A model generated the notes under the pieces. That model saw only the letters and a program-made list of their open reading frames with translations. It had not been told where the DNA came from and did not search any database. From Bacteroidales bacterium (lineage in GTDB: Bacteria; Bacteroidota; Bacteroidia; Bacteroidales; WCHB1-69), in assembly GCA_031285725.1 (NCBI GenBank), contig JAITVP010000104.1, positions 1 to 33,068 on the forward strand: DNA of 33,068 nt, read 5' to 3'. Shown piece after piece: positions 1 to 8,434 of the stretch. Both the position numbers and the translations under genes were made by a program. Numbering within the stretch: the stretch's first letter is position 1; each line of letters begins with the position of its first letter.

Positions 1-59
1 CTCAAACCTGTCAGCGAACGGAAAGTTTTTGGATTATTTTTATGCTCGGTATATTTCAT
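1..59 (-). CDS. 5' end of a putative IS transposase (partial, runs off the left edge)
   Basis: Minus strand from 59 reads MKYTEHKNNPKTFRSLTGL with no stop to the edge. It resembles the N-terminus of Bacteroidota IS5-like/DDE_Tnp_4 transposases (...F.SLTGL...). A TATCTTTG -7 box lies just upstream. Confidence 0.5.
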   Translation of the reverse strand, partial: MKYTEHKNNPKTFRSLTGL

Positions 60-63
60 GAGG

Positions 64-71
64 CAAAGATA
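64..71 (-). promoter_or_regulatory. Bacteroidota -7 box TATCTTTG for the left-edge transposase
   Basis: CAAAGATA on + strand; matches TAnnTTTG, 4 nt from the ATG. Confidence 0.5.
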
Positions 72-109
72 CGCACATGCGCGTTATATAACAAATCTAA
101 TTTACGTAA

Positions 110-381
110 ACTCTATTATAAAGACATGTCAGGATTGTGAATTTAGAAACATGTGTTATGATGCGAGATTACCTGTAAAAGAGGGGGATCATTGGCGTTA
201 TGAATCAAATTGCACCTATAATCCGTACATCTGTAAATGGAAAGGGCAAGAAGGATATGTTCCGGTGGAAGAGTGTGGCGGTTACATCAGGGAGAAAGGC
301 TTTGTCCTTGATCATAAAAAGATTAAAGAGCTAAATAAAGAGATATGGGGAGAAGACGATGACACGCAACTATCCTCATAG
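110..381 (+). pseudogene. 3' remnant of a grasp-with-spasm system SPASM-domain peptide maturase (GwsS-like)
   Basis: C-terminal residues TCQDCEFRNMCYDARLP...YESNCTYNPYICKWKGQEGYVPVEECGGYI...KIKELNKEIWGE match the Cys-rich SPASM tail (CxxCxFRxxC...CxYNPY...W...EECG) as I recall it for GwsS proteins. Only about 85-90 aa remain and there is no radical SAM core. The upstream part of the ORF (58-110) lies by the transposase. Confidence 0.55.
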
Positions 382-465
382 GACAATTTAAAGTCGTTCT
401 ACTATGACCATTAGAATTACAGAAGCTTTATAAAGAATTGAGCAACTCAAAAAGATATTCACTTC

Positions 466-1116
466 TCATTTTACCCAAACATTCACAATTTCTCCAATGT
501 AATAATGATGTACCCCCATACCGTTACGATATCTTGCCTTCGTTTCATCGTTGAATCGTGTACTGTCGAATTGTTCGGTGTAGATTTTCCGACATTCGAT
601 CATAAGGCGGCCGTCGGTAAAGGTGGGATTACCGAGGTCGGTGTATTCCACGGTTAGGCCGGCATCCTTAATTTTGTCGCCATCACGACCGGAATGCGAA
701 CCGATATATTGCAGTTTATCCCGCTCCGTTTCGGGGAAAGCGGTTACGGTGAAGTATTCGTTGCGTTCCATGAATTCGTAAGTATAGCGGTCTGGGGAGA
801 CGAAAACCGTCACCACGGGCTTGCCCCAGAGGTTGCCCATGGTTCCCCATGCGATGGTCATGGCGTTCAGGTCGCTCTCTTTTCCGGCGGCAAGTGCCAG
901 CCAATCGTCAGCGATCAACTGCACAGGGTTGTCCTGAATCTCTTTAGGATCAATCTTTTTCCATTCTCTATCATTGATAATTTCGGTGGTTGTTGCGGTT
1001 TTCGGTGCGGATTCCTCCGAATTTTTGCAGCAACAAAGCGGTTTCAGCACGACAAGGACGATGATGATCACGATGGCGATGGCCAATAAAATCTGACAAA
1101 TGGTTGTTTTCTTCAT
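466..1116 (-). CDS. flavin reductase-like protein with N-terminal membrane anchor
   Basis: Core motifs LIADDWLALAAG, NAMTIAWGTMGNLWGKPVVTVFVSPDRYTYEFMERNEYFTVTAF, SHSGRDGDK and HHYYIGEIV; N-terminal hydrophobic segment ICQILLAIAIVIIIVLVVL. Start moved to the internal Met because the -7 box overlaps the ORF's first Met. Confidence 0.75.
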   Translation of the reverse strand: MKKTTICQILLAIAIVIIIVLVVLKPLCCCKNSEESAPKTATTTEIINDREWKKIDPKEIQDNPVQLIADDWLALAAGKESDLNAMTIAWGTMGNLWGKPVVTVFVSPDRYTYEFMERNEYFTVTAFPETERDKLQYIGSHSGRDGDKIKDAGLTVEYTDLGNPTFTDGRLMIECRKIYTEQFDSTRFNDETKARYRNGMGVHHYYIGEIVNVWVK

Positions 1117-1151
1117 GATATTATACTTTTGATTGTTGTTTTTGTAATGCA

Positions 1152-1159
1152 CAAAAATA
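1152..1159 (-). promoter_or_regulatory. -7 box TATTTTTG upstream of the flavin reductase-like gene
   Basis: CAAAAATA on + strand, 36 nt upstream of the ATG at 1116. Confidence 0.45.
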
Positions 1160-1207
1160 AGATAATAAAATTGAAATTCAAGGATGGATTTTTGATTTTA
1201 TTTTTAT

Positions 1208-1215
1208 TATTTTTG
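1208..1215 (+). promoter_or_regulatory. -7 box TATTTTTG upstream of the HHH protein gene
   Basis: TAnnTTTG match in the divergent intergenic region. Confidence 0.4.
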
Positions 1216-1289
1216 CGATCTAATAATTAATAAAAATATGCCATATATTTTACAATACAACATCCGATAACATTTCAATATTCCATTCC

Positions 1290-2015
1290 ATGCTCTCATT
1301 TTTTAGATTTTCCCGCGGAGAATGGACGGCCGCAATTCTGATTAGTATAGTCCTGTTTTTCACTCTTATTCTTAAAAATATTTACCCGAAACGGCACACT
1401 CCGGCACCGCTCTCGGCACATTACGAGCAAGAGATCAGCCGGTTTGTGGAACGACAACAGCATTTGGCAGATTCCCTGAAACAGCTGTATGCTGCGAAAA
1501 AGGAGCGACGTTATTTCCCGGAATATGATTCAACAAAACCCCGGCGCTACATTTCCGGATTGATTCTTGATGATAGTGTGAAACGGAAACCGAAAGTGTC
1601 CGGTTATGCCATCGTGAAAGTGGAACTAAACCGTTGCGACACCTCTGACATCACCCGGATTCCGCTTTTTGGTGTCAAACGGGCGGAGAAAATCGTGGAA
1701 TATCGGGAACGGCTGGGTGGTTTTCACCATCTTGAACAACTCCACGATATCTTCGTCATTCAAAACATCGCCATGGAACATATTGAGAAGTACTTCACCG
1801 TTAATCCCAATGAAATCAATAAAATAAAAATTAATGAGGTGGAATATGCCAACTTGGTGAGACATCCCTATTTCGACAGCTACTTGGCCAAAACGGTTCT
1901 ACAATATCGCCAAAAAAACGGCAAGATCAAGGATATGGAACACTTCAGGGAAATTACCCACGCCTATGAGGAACTGGTTGGGAAGTTGAGGCCTTATTTG
2001 GAGTTTGGGGAGTAA
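1290..2015 (+). CDS. helix-hairpin-helix (ComEA-like) domain protein with N-terminal TM segment
   Basis: VELNRCDTSDITRIPLFGVKRAEKIVEYRERLGGFHHLEQL and a second degenerate HHH unit; hydrophobic AAILISIVLFFTLIL near the N-terminus. Confidence 0.75.
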   Translation: MLSFFRFSRGEWTAAILISIVLFFTLILKNIYPKRHTPAPLSAHYEQEISRFVERQQHLADSLKQLYAAKKERRYFPEYDSTKPRRYISGLILDDSVKRKPKVSGYAIVKVELNRCDTSDITRIPLFGVKRAEKIVEYRERLGGFHHLEQLHDIFVIQNIAMEHIEKYFTVNPNEINKIKINEVEYANLVRHPYFDSYLAKTVLQYRQKNGKIKDMEHFREITHAYEELVGKLRPYLEFGE

Positions 2016-2754
2016 CCCATAGCTTTATCACTTCCACCGCATATACCGAAGCGATCTCCTCGATGAATCGTTGGAAGTCGGTGGAAGAGTTGTCGTCGGC
2101 GGAGTCGGAGATGGTGCGGATGATGGTCCAGGGAATGTTGTATTCGGTGCATATTTGTGCGACGGCGGCGCCCTCCATCTCCACACACAGGACGGTGGGA
2201 AAAGCATCGGCCAGCTGTTTTTTCTGTTCGTTACTCGAGAAAAATTGATCGCCACTGGCAATATCGCCGATCCACAGTTTGGGATTTGTGATGTTGAATT
2301 GTTCTAGTAATTGTTGGTTGATCTGCTGATTAGTTAGAAATTCCGTGATGGTTTTCTCGGATTCTTGCAGATGTTCTTCCATGTTCTCGAAGAAGATCTT
2401 TTTATGCAGTGGGATTACATATTGGGGTAGCAATGGTCGGGAATCCATGTCATGTTGCATGACCCGTTTTGCCAATACCATGTCGCCGACTTTCACATTC
2501 TGGGCAATGGCACCCGCCACACCAGTGAAAATCAGCTCGGTGATGTGAAATTCAGTAATCAAGGTGGAAATGGTAGTGGCCGCCGCTACTTTTCCCCAGC
2601 GGGAAAAGACCACCACTACGTCCACGCCGTTAATTTTTCCTTGGTAGTAGGTACGCATTCCCAGTTCTTGCTTCACCGGATTTTCCACCAGTGCGATCAC
2701 GCCGGTCACCTCTTCTAACATGGCACCCATGATGCCGATAATGGGATTCTTCAT
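1954..2754 (-). CDS. mtnN: 5'-methylthioadenosine/S-adenosylhomocysteine nucleosidase-like protein
   Basis: GIMGAMLEEV, FTGVAGAIA, GDMVLAKRVMQHDMDSRPL, VEMEGAAVAQICTEYNIPWTIIRTISDSAD. Confidence 0.85.
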   Translation of the reverse strand: MKNPIIGIMGAMLEEVTGVIALVENPVKQELGMRTYYQGKINGVDVVVVFSRWGKVAAATTISTLITEFHITELIFTGVAGAIAQNVKVGDMVLAKRVMQHDMDSRPLLPQYVIPLHKKIFFENMEEHLQESEKTITEFLTNQQINQQLLEQFNITNPKLWIGDIASGDQFFSSNEQKKQLADAFPTVLCVEMEGAAVAQICTEYNIPWTIIRTISDSADDNSSTDFQRFIEEIASVYAVEVIKLWVTPQTPNKASTSQPVPHRRG

Positions 2755-2803
2755 AATGATTTAATAATGCAATGATTCCATAATTGAGTCATTGACTTCG
2801 TGG

Positions 2804-2811
2804 CAAAAATA
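2804..2811 (-). promoter_or_regulatory. -7 box TATTTTTG upstream of mtnN
   Basis: CAAAAATA on + strand, 50 nt upstream of the ATG. Confidence 0.4.
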
Positions 2812-2825
2812 GTAATATAAAAATG

Positions 2826-2856
2826 AAAAGGCGGCAGGATAAACTTGCCGCCTTTT
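2826..2856 (-). terminator. rho-independent terminator hairpin
   Basis: AAAAGGCGGCA-GGATAAACT-TGCCGCCTTTT: perfect 11-bp stem, 9-nt loop, just downstream of the 2883..5351 gene. Confidence 0.75.
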
Positions 2857-2882
2857 CCTTATTGCGCCTTTTCCTTTTGCGC

Positions 2883-5351
2883 TTATTTTATAATAGAAAC
2901 TTTCTTCGTAGTCATACCGTTTTCATTGTGAATTTTCACAAAATAGAATCCTTGAGCAAAATCATTCGTATTGATTTTCAAGTTGTTGTCGGTACTTTGT
3001 GTCTTGTGGATCAACTGGCCGGTCATATTGAATATTTCCACTTGATTGATGATGGAGGTGGAAGTGATGTTCAATACGGAAGTCGCTGGGTTAGGATAAA
3101 CGTTCACAGTGTTGTCAACGGAGGTTTCGTTGATGGAGTTGCCCGCTTGAACTTTGATATCATCAATGTATAACATATACATGTCAGCTGCGGATTCCGC
3201 TTTAATTCCGATATAGATGGTTTGTCCGCTATAAGGAGTCAGGTCAACATAGGGGGTGTAGAGTATGGATGTTGAATTCGCACTCACAGGGGCAAGTATT
3301 TGCGTTCCGCCGGTATGGTTGTTCAGGTCGGTAATTGCCCACACAGAGAATGTTTCGGGATAATCCGCACCTTCACAGGAGTAGCCAATGGTCAACGCCA
3401 GGTTTTCATCGTTGATTGCCATGGCCGGAGATATCAACCAATCGTTAGCTGCATTGGAGGAGGAAAAGCGGTAATAAGCGTATCCGTCTTCTTCATTGAT
3501 ATAAAATTTACCGTCATCATTGTTGTCATTGAAAATGGTCCAGCAAGGTGCTTCTTGCGTAAAGTCAACTTGATACGGAAAATCGGTGATGGCGTTGCAT
3601 TCAATGCCGACACCTGTTGCGGTGATCGTAAGTGTGTCTTCTGTGTCGATAGAGGAGACGATTACATTTTCTGTAATGGTTCCTGCTGCGCTCGGGGAGA
3701 ATTGGATGTAGAAATTCCGGGTGAAATTGAGCTGGGTGGTATCGCCTGGCAAGGTGATGGAAGCACTGTAAGTAGTGCCATCTGCTGACACCAAATAGTC
3801 ACCTGCGGTTTCCACATTGATATCGTTAGTGATACGCATGGCGGAAAAGGTTGCTTGTGCGATACGTAAACCTCCGATGCCCACATCGCCGAAATCAATG
3901 GTGTCTGCCGACACGAGATTCAATGATGACGCTATGAAATCTACCACAAAATTGTCTACTGCAAAATAATATCCCTCATCCGTGGGGGTCTCAAGTTTGA
4001 TTCCTATTCTGATGGTTTGCCCAGCAAAAGCGGATAGGTCAACGATCATGTTTTGCAATGACCCGTCACCACGAGGTTGGGCAGGCACAAGATTTATGGC
4101 GTTGTCAATGGAATTTCCTTGTGGTATGGCCCACACAGAGAATGTTTCCGGGAAAGTCCATATCAAATAGGATCCCACCTCATAATCAAAAGAAGCATAC
4201 ATCCCGTTGGAGATTTCAAATTCGGGAGAAATTATCCAATCATTGGCGGACACGATGGTTGAGTCATCAGAATGAATGTATGCTACCATAGTGTTATTGT
4301 CCGTGGTTTGTGTGAAAATAAACTCGTCATTTTCGCCATCGCCATCGTTGTTGACATCAATGTATCTCCAGCAAAGGGTTGGCCCTTCTGTAGGTTCAAA
4401 ACCGCAAGAATAGGGGAATGCGGTCACGGTGTTGCATTCAACGGCATTGCCGGTAAGTGGAACAATCACATCCGTCAAACCGGTAGCGCTAAGGGTGAGG
4501 TCTTCGGTGGAGGCTCCCGCAACAGTGGGGACATATTTGATATACAGCGTGCCGCCTGCGGTGTCAACCATTGCCGTGGATCCAAAAGTAATTCCGTCCG
4601 CTGAAACTTCAAACGGAGCGGTTGTCGTTGCGGTGATGTCGTCTGATAAGTCAAAGGCTGTGATGTGGATTGCCGTGGTTGCGCTGTCTCCTAAAATCAA
4701 ACTTCCGAAATCCACATTGGTAGTAGACACGATGAGCGTGGGGCCTAACGCGATCAAAATGTCAATGTCATCCAGCATGAAGAGGTGAACATTATCGGAA
4801 ACGCAGTTGATCGCAACATATTTCGCATCTGCAGGAATAGTATAGCTATATTGTGTCCATGTTGTAGGTGCTTCAACATAGCTTCCGCCTTGAATGAAAG
4901 TGAAGGACGACGTGCTGTTGGTTGTAGTGGAATAGCCTACTTTGAATTTTTCTAAACCGTATTCAGATGTGTAGCTTCGTGCCCAAAAGGTTAATATAGC
5001 ACCTTCATGGGTGCCCAGATCGGGACTGATCACCCAGTCGTTGTTGGCTGTAGTGGCAGAAGCAAAACAAGCTAAAAACTTGCTGCCGGAATGAGGTGGC
5101 ATGGTGGATGATAAATCTGTCGAAGCTTGGGAAGGGTTGAATACCATGAACGCCATTCGACTAAACATGCCCGGGAAAGAGATGCTCAAAAATCCATACG
5201 TGGAATCTGCGTCTTCATCCACGAAAGTCCATTGGCTGGTGGGATTGATGGCGAAATTTGTATAACTTTCAAAGTCATCGGAAATCGTTGTCTGTGCCTG
5301 AATCGCACATACCGCAAACAAAATTGCGAAAAATGATAAAATAGTCTTCAT
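2883..5351 (-). CDS. T9SS type A sorting domain-containing secreted protein with choice-of-anchor-J and HYDIN-like modules
   Basis: Signal peptide MKTILSFFAILFAVCAIQAQ; three DDFESY/YSCGFEP/YQVDFTQEAP...NDWLISP...YIGIKAES...IDDI modules; C-terminal VDNTVNVYPNPATSVLNITSTSIINQVEIFNMTGQLI...QGFYFVKIHNENG...KKVSIIK. Confidence 0.85.
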   Translation of the reverse strand: MKTILSFFAILFAVCAIQAQTTISDDFESYTNFAINPTSQWTFVDEDADSTYGFLSISFPGMFSRMAFMVFNPSQASTDLSSTMPPHSGSKFLACFASATTANNDWVISPDLGTHEGAILTFWARSYTSEYGLEKFKVGYSTTTNSTSSFTFIQGGSYVEAPTTWTQYSYTIPADAKYVAINCVSDNVHLFMLDDIDILIALGPTLIVSTTNVDFGSLILGDSATTAIHITAFDLSDDITATTTAPFEVSADGITFGSTAMVDTAGGTLYIKYVPTVAGASTEDLTLSATGLTDVIVPLTGNAVECNTVTAFPYSCGFEPTEGPTLCWRYIDVNNDGDGENDEFIFTQTTDNNTMVAYIHSDDSTIVSANDWIISPEFEISNGMYASFDYEVGSYLIWTFPETFSVWAIPQGNSIDNAINLVPAQPRGDGSLQNMIVDLSAFAGQTIRIGIKLETPTDEGYYFAVDNFVVDFIASSLNLVSADTIDFGDVGIGGLRIAQATFSAMRITNDINVETAGDYLVSADGTTYSASITLPGDTTQLNFTRNFYIQFSPSAAGTITENVIVSSIDTEDTLTITATGVGIECNAITDFPYQVDFTQEAPCWTIFNDNNDDGKFYINEEDGYAYYRFSSSNAANDWLISPAMAINDENLALTIGYSCEGADYPETFSVWAITDLNNHTGGTQILAPVSANSTSILYTPYVDLTPYSGQTIYIGIKAESAADMYMLYIDDIKVQAGNSINETSVDNTVNVYPNPATSVLNITSTSIINQVEIFNMTGQLIHKTQSTDNNLKINTNDFAQGFYFVKIHNENGMTTKKVSIIK

Positions 5352-5387
5352 AAGAGTTGTTTTTTGTGAATTATTTTAATGATGTGG

Positions 5388-5395
5388 CAAAGATA
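5388..5395 (-). promoter_or_regulatory. -7 box TATCTTTG upstream of the 822-aa T9SS protein
   Basis: CAAAGATA on + strand, 37 nt upstream of the ATG at 5351. Confidence 0.5.
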
Positions 5396-5449
5396 CATAA
5401 ATATAATTAATCAAATTCAATAAACTTTTTGGATTGTTGAATTATTAAA

Positions 5450-7051
5450 TCAGAATCCGTTGAATGGGATATATAATGGAATCAGTAATAAGATAAATCC
5501 AATGATAATCAATCCTGAGATGAACGGCAAAATAAATTTGGCCCATTTGGCATACGGCACCTTGGCTACGCCCAGCACGCCGATCAGCACACCTGAGGTT
5601 GGGGTAATCATGTTGGTGAAGCCGTCGCCGAATTGGAAAGCCAGTACGGTCAATTGCCGGGAAACGCCGATGATGTCGGAAAACTCGGCCATCATGGGAA
5701 TGGTCAAGGCCGCCTTGGCCGAACCGGACGGAATGATGATGTTCAATAAGTTTTGAATCAGATACATGGCACCGACTGCTCCCTCTTCTCCCGTGTTCAC
5801 CATCGATTGCGAAACGGCATACAAGATGGTGTCGATGATCTTGCCGTCTTCCAAAATGATGATGATTCCACCTGCCATGCCGACCACCAACGCCGCCACC
5901 ATGATGTCTTTGCATCCTTCCAAGAAAAGGCGGATACTCTCGTCGAATTTCAGGCTGTAGGCGAATCCGGCGGCAAATCCCATAGCAAAGAAGAGTGCTG
6001 CAATCTCCATCACATACCACTGATAACCTAACACTCCCACAACCAGCATGATAATTGTGAGCAACAAGATCGTGAGGATGAAATTGTAAACCGATTTGCG
6101 CAATGCGATGAATCCCAACATGATAAAGATGGCCGCCACCACGGGAAATAGCAAGGCGTTATAAATTCCATTCCCGATGGTAATTTCCGTGAACGGCATG
6201 GCAATGGCGCAGTAAAGCATGATGACAGAGATCACACCATAAACGATCCAAGCGGAAAGGGTGGATTTCCGGTCGGTACTGTCTTCCGCCATATCCGCCT
6301 CGCGATTGCGCCAATATTGATCCAGCTCATATACCGGCGACCTTTCCGGTTTTTTCTTTATTCTCGAACAGTAAACCAACGTAAATGTTATGGCGATGAT
6401 AGTCAAAACCAACCAGCATATAAAGCGATATTCGATACCGGAGAATGGCGGCAATCCTGACAAACCTTGTGCAATCCCAATGGTGAACGGATTGAGTAAT
6501 GCGCCTGCAAATCCCACATGCGCCGCCACGTAACACATCAACACGCCCGTGATGGAATCGTAACCCATTGAGATGGCCAGCGGCACAAAGATGATGATGA
6601 AGGCGATGCTCTCTTCACTCATCCCGAAGATTGCCCCGAAGAGGCTGAACATGACCATGATAAGGATGATTACTAAATTGTTTACCCCGATCTTCTGAAA
6701 AAGCTTGTATTTCTGCAACTTCTGTGTGCTCCTGAGAAAAGAGAGAATCCCCACATCGATGGCTTTGGTGCTGTTCATAATCCAAAAGGCTCCACCAATC
6801 ATGAGAATAAACACGATGATGTTGGCCGTTCTCACGAATCCTTTGAAAAAGGCGGTGAAAATTGTCCACGTTTGCGGCTGATGATCGACCTGTTCGAAGG
6901 AATTGGCTACCACCACGTTCCGTTCCGTTCCGTCCACGGTGATAATTTCGCGGGCAAACTCGCCGCCTGGAATGATCCACGTCAGCACAGCACAAACAAT
7001 GATGATGGAGAAAACAATAGTGAAGGTGTGGGGGATTTTGAAGTTTCTCAT
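5450..7051 (-). CDS. YfcC/DcuC-family (C4-dicarboxylate carrier-like) membrane transporter
   Basis: IPHTFTIVFSIIIVCAVLTWIIPGGEF start; many TM segments; NIIIPSGSAKAALTIPMMAEFSDIIGVSRQLTVLAFQFGDGFTNMITPTSGVLIGVLGVAKVPYAKWAKF. Confidence 0.8.
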   Translation of the reverse strand: MRNFKIPHTFTIVFSIIIVCAVLTWIIPGGEFAREIITVDGTERNVVVANSFEQVDHQPQTWTIFTAFFKGFVRTANIIVFILMIGGAFWIMNSTKAIDVGILSFLRSTQKLQKYKLFQKIGVNNLVIILIMVMFSLFGAIFGMSEESIAFIIIFVPLAISMGYDSITGVLMCYVAAHVGFAGALLNPFTIGIAQGLSGLPPFSGIEYRFICWLVLTIIAITFTLVYCSRIKKKPERSPVYELDQYWRNREADMAEDSTDRKSTLSAWIVYGVISVIMLYCAIAMPFTEITIGNGIYNALLFPVVAAIFIMLGFIALRKSVYNFILTILLLTIIMLVVGVLGYQWYVMEIAALFFAMGFAAGFAYSLKFDESIRLFLEGCKDIMVAALVVGMAGGIIIILEDGKIIDTILYAVSQSMVNTGEEGAVGAMYLIQNLLNIIIPSGSAKAALTIPMMAEFSDIIGVSRQLTVLAFQFGDGFTNMITPTSGVLIGVLGVAKVPYAKWAKFILPFISGLIIIGFILLLIPLYIPFNGF

Positions 7052-7078
7052 GGGATAATTATGTTATTTTAAGATTAT

Positions 7079-8434
7079 TCAAAATGATTGATGGGAACAC
7101 GGATTTTTCCCCACAAACACCCACAACACCACAGCGCTGGTGGCCCAGGCTGCCACATCCGACACGGCGGCGGCGATCCAGACACCGTCCAAGTGCAAAA
7201 AACGGGGCAAGATGAGCAGCATGGGGATTAGGAAAATGGCTTGGCGGGAGAGCGAAAGGAGCGCCGCCGTCTTGGCTTGCCCGATGGACAGGAAGAAGTG
7301 AGAGGCAACCATGTGGAAGCCTATTACGAAAAAGGCCATCATGTTTAGCCGCATTCCTCGCACGGTGTAGGCCACCAAAACCGGATCGTTATTGAATGCC
7401 TTCGCAATCCAGTCGGGGATGAGTTCGGCCAGCAAAAAACCGAATGTGGCACAAATCGTAGCCACATAGATTGATTTCTTCAAGGTGGAGAAAACTCGAT
7501 CCATGTTTCTGGCACCATAGTTGTAGCCGACGATGGGCTGCATGCCTTGTGTCAATCCCAAAATTACCATCACGATCAGGTAGGAAATGCTGTTGATAAT
7601 GCCGAATGCCCCAATGGCCATGTCGCCGCCGAAAAGCGCCAGCTCCCGGTTCATGATGATCGTTACCAAACTGGCCAGCACGTGGATAATGAAGGGTGAC
7701 AATCCGATTGCAAAGATGTTTTTAATGATAGACGATGAGAGTCTAAAACCTTGTCTTTCAAAATGGATATACGGTTTTTTACTGCAAAAATGAAGTAATA
7801 CCCAAATCAACCCGATAGTTTGCGAGATGACGGTGGCAAAAGCGGCTCCCTGGATGCCCCATTCGAACCCGAAGATGAATATCGGGGCTAAGATGATGTT
7901 TATAGCAACGGTCAACAGGATGGAAATCATGGCTTTGGTGGGATGACCGGAAGAACGCATCACACCGTTCAGGCCAAAAAACATATTGGCAATGACGTTT
8001 CCGAAGAGAATCACTCGCATGAAGCTGCGGGCGTAGGGGAGTGTGTCGTCGCTGGCGTGGAAGAGGCGGAGCAGGTCGTCTAAGAAAATCAGTCCAAGAA
8101 TAGAGACTGTTGAGCCGATGAGAAAAATCAGCAGAGTGGTGTTGCCCAGCGTGCGGATAGCGTCTTCTCGGCGTTGTTGTCCCATGCGGATGGAGACCAT
8201 TGCCCCGGCCCCGGCACCCACCAGCGTGCTGAATGCAATCATCAAGTTGATGATCGGTAGCGTCAGCGCCAAACCGGCAATAGCCAATGCCCCAACACCC
8301 TGCCCGATAAAAATTCGATCAATGATGTTGTACAGCGAACTGGCTGTCGTGGCGATGATGGCCGGCAATGCGTATTCGAAAAGGAGTTTCCCGACTGGTT
8401 TTTCCGCTAATTCATTCTTGTTTAACATGTTCAA
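7079..8434 (-). CDS. MATE family efflux transporter
   Basis: 451 aa, about 12 TM segments; LFEYALPAIIATTASSLYNIIDRIFIGQGVGALAIAGLALTLP; LTQGMQPIVGYNYGAR. Confidence 0.85.
   Translation of the reverse strand: MNMLNKNELAEKPVGKLLFEYALPAIIATTASSLYNIIDRIFIGQGVGALAIAGLALTLPIINLMIAFSTLVGAGAGAMVSIRMGQQRREDAIRTLGNTTLLIFLIGSTVSILGLIFLDDLLRLFHASDDTLPYARSFMRVILFGNVIANMFFGLNGVMRSSGHPTKAMISILLTVAINIILAPIFIFGFEWGIQGAAFATVISQTIGLIWVLLHFCSKKPYIHFERQGFRLSSSIIKNIFAIGLSPFIIHVLASLVTIIMNRELALFGGDMAIGAFGIINSISYLIVMVILGLTQGMQPIVGYNYGARNMDRVFSTLKKSIYVATICATFGFLLAELIPDWIAKAFNNDPVLVAYTVRGMRLNMMAFFVIGFHMVASHFFLSIGQAKTAALLSLSRQAIFLIPMLLILPRFLHLDGVWIAAAVSDVAAWATSAVVLWVFVGKNPCSHQSF

Noticed and set aside
58-110. ATG at 58 as the true start of the 107-aa ORF
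   Set aside because: The first ~17 codons overlap the transposase promoter and start region and do not look like maturase sequence. The conserved part begins near the first Cys.
694-1089. 131-aa + ORF antisense to the flavin reductase gene
   Set aside because: Shadow ORF; the opposite strand has clear family motifs.
3300-4788. Several + ORFs antisense to the 822-aa T9SS protein
   Set aside because: No domain signal; the opposite strand encodes a coherent multi-domain secreted protein.
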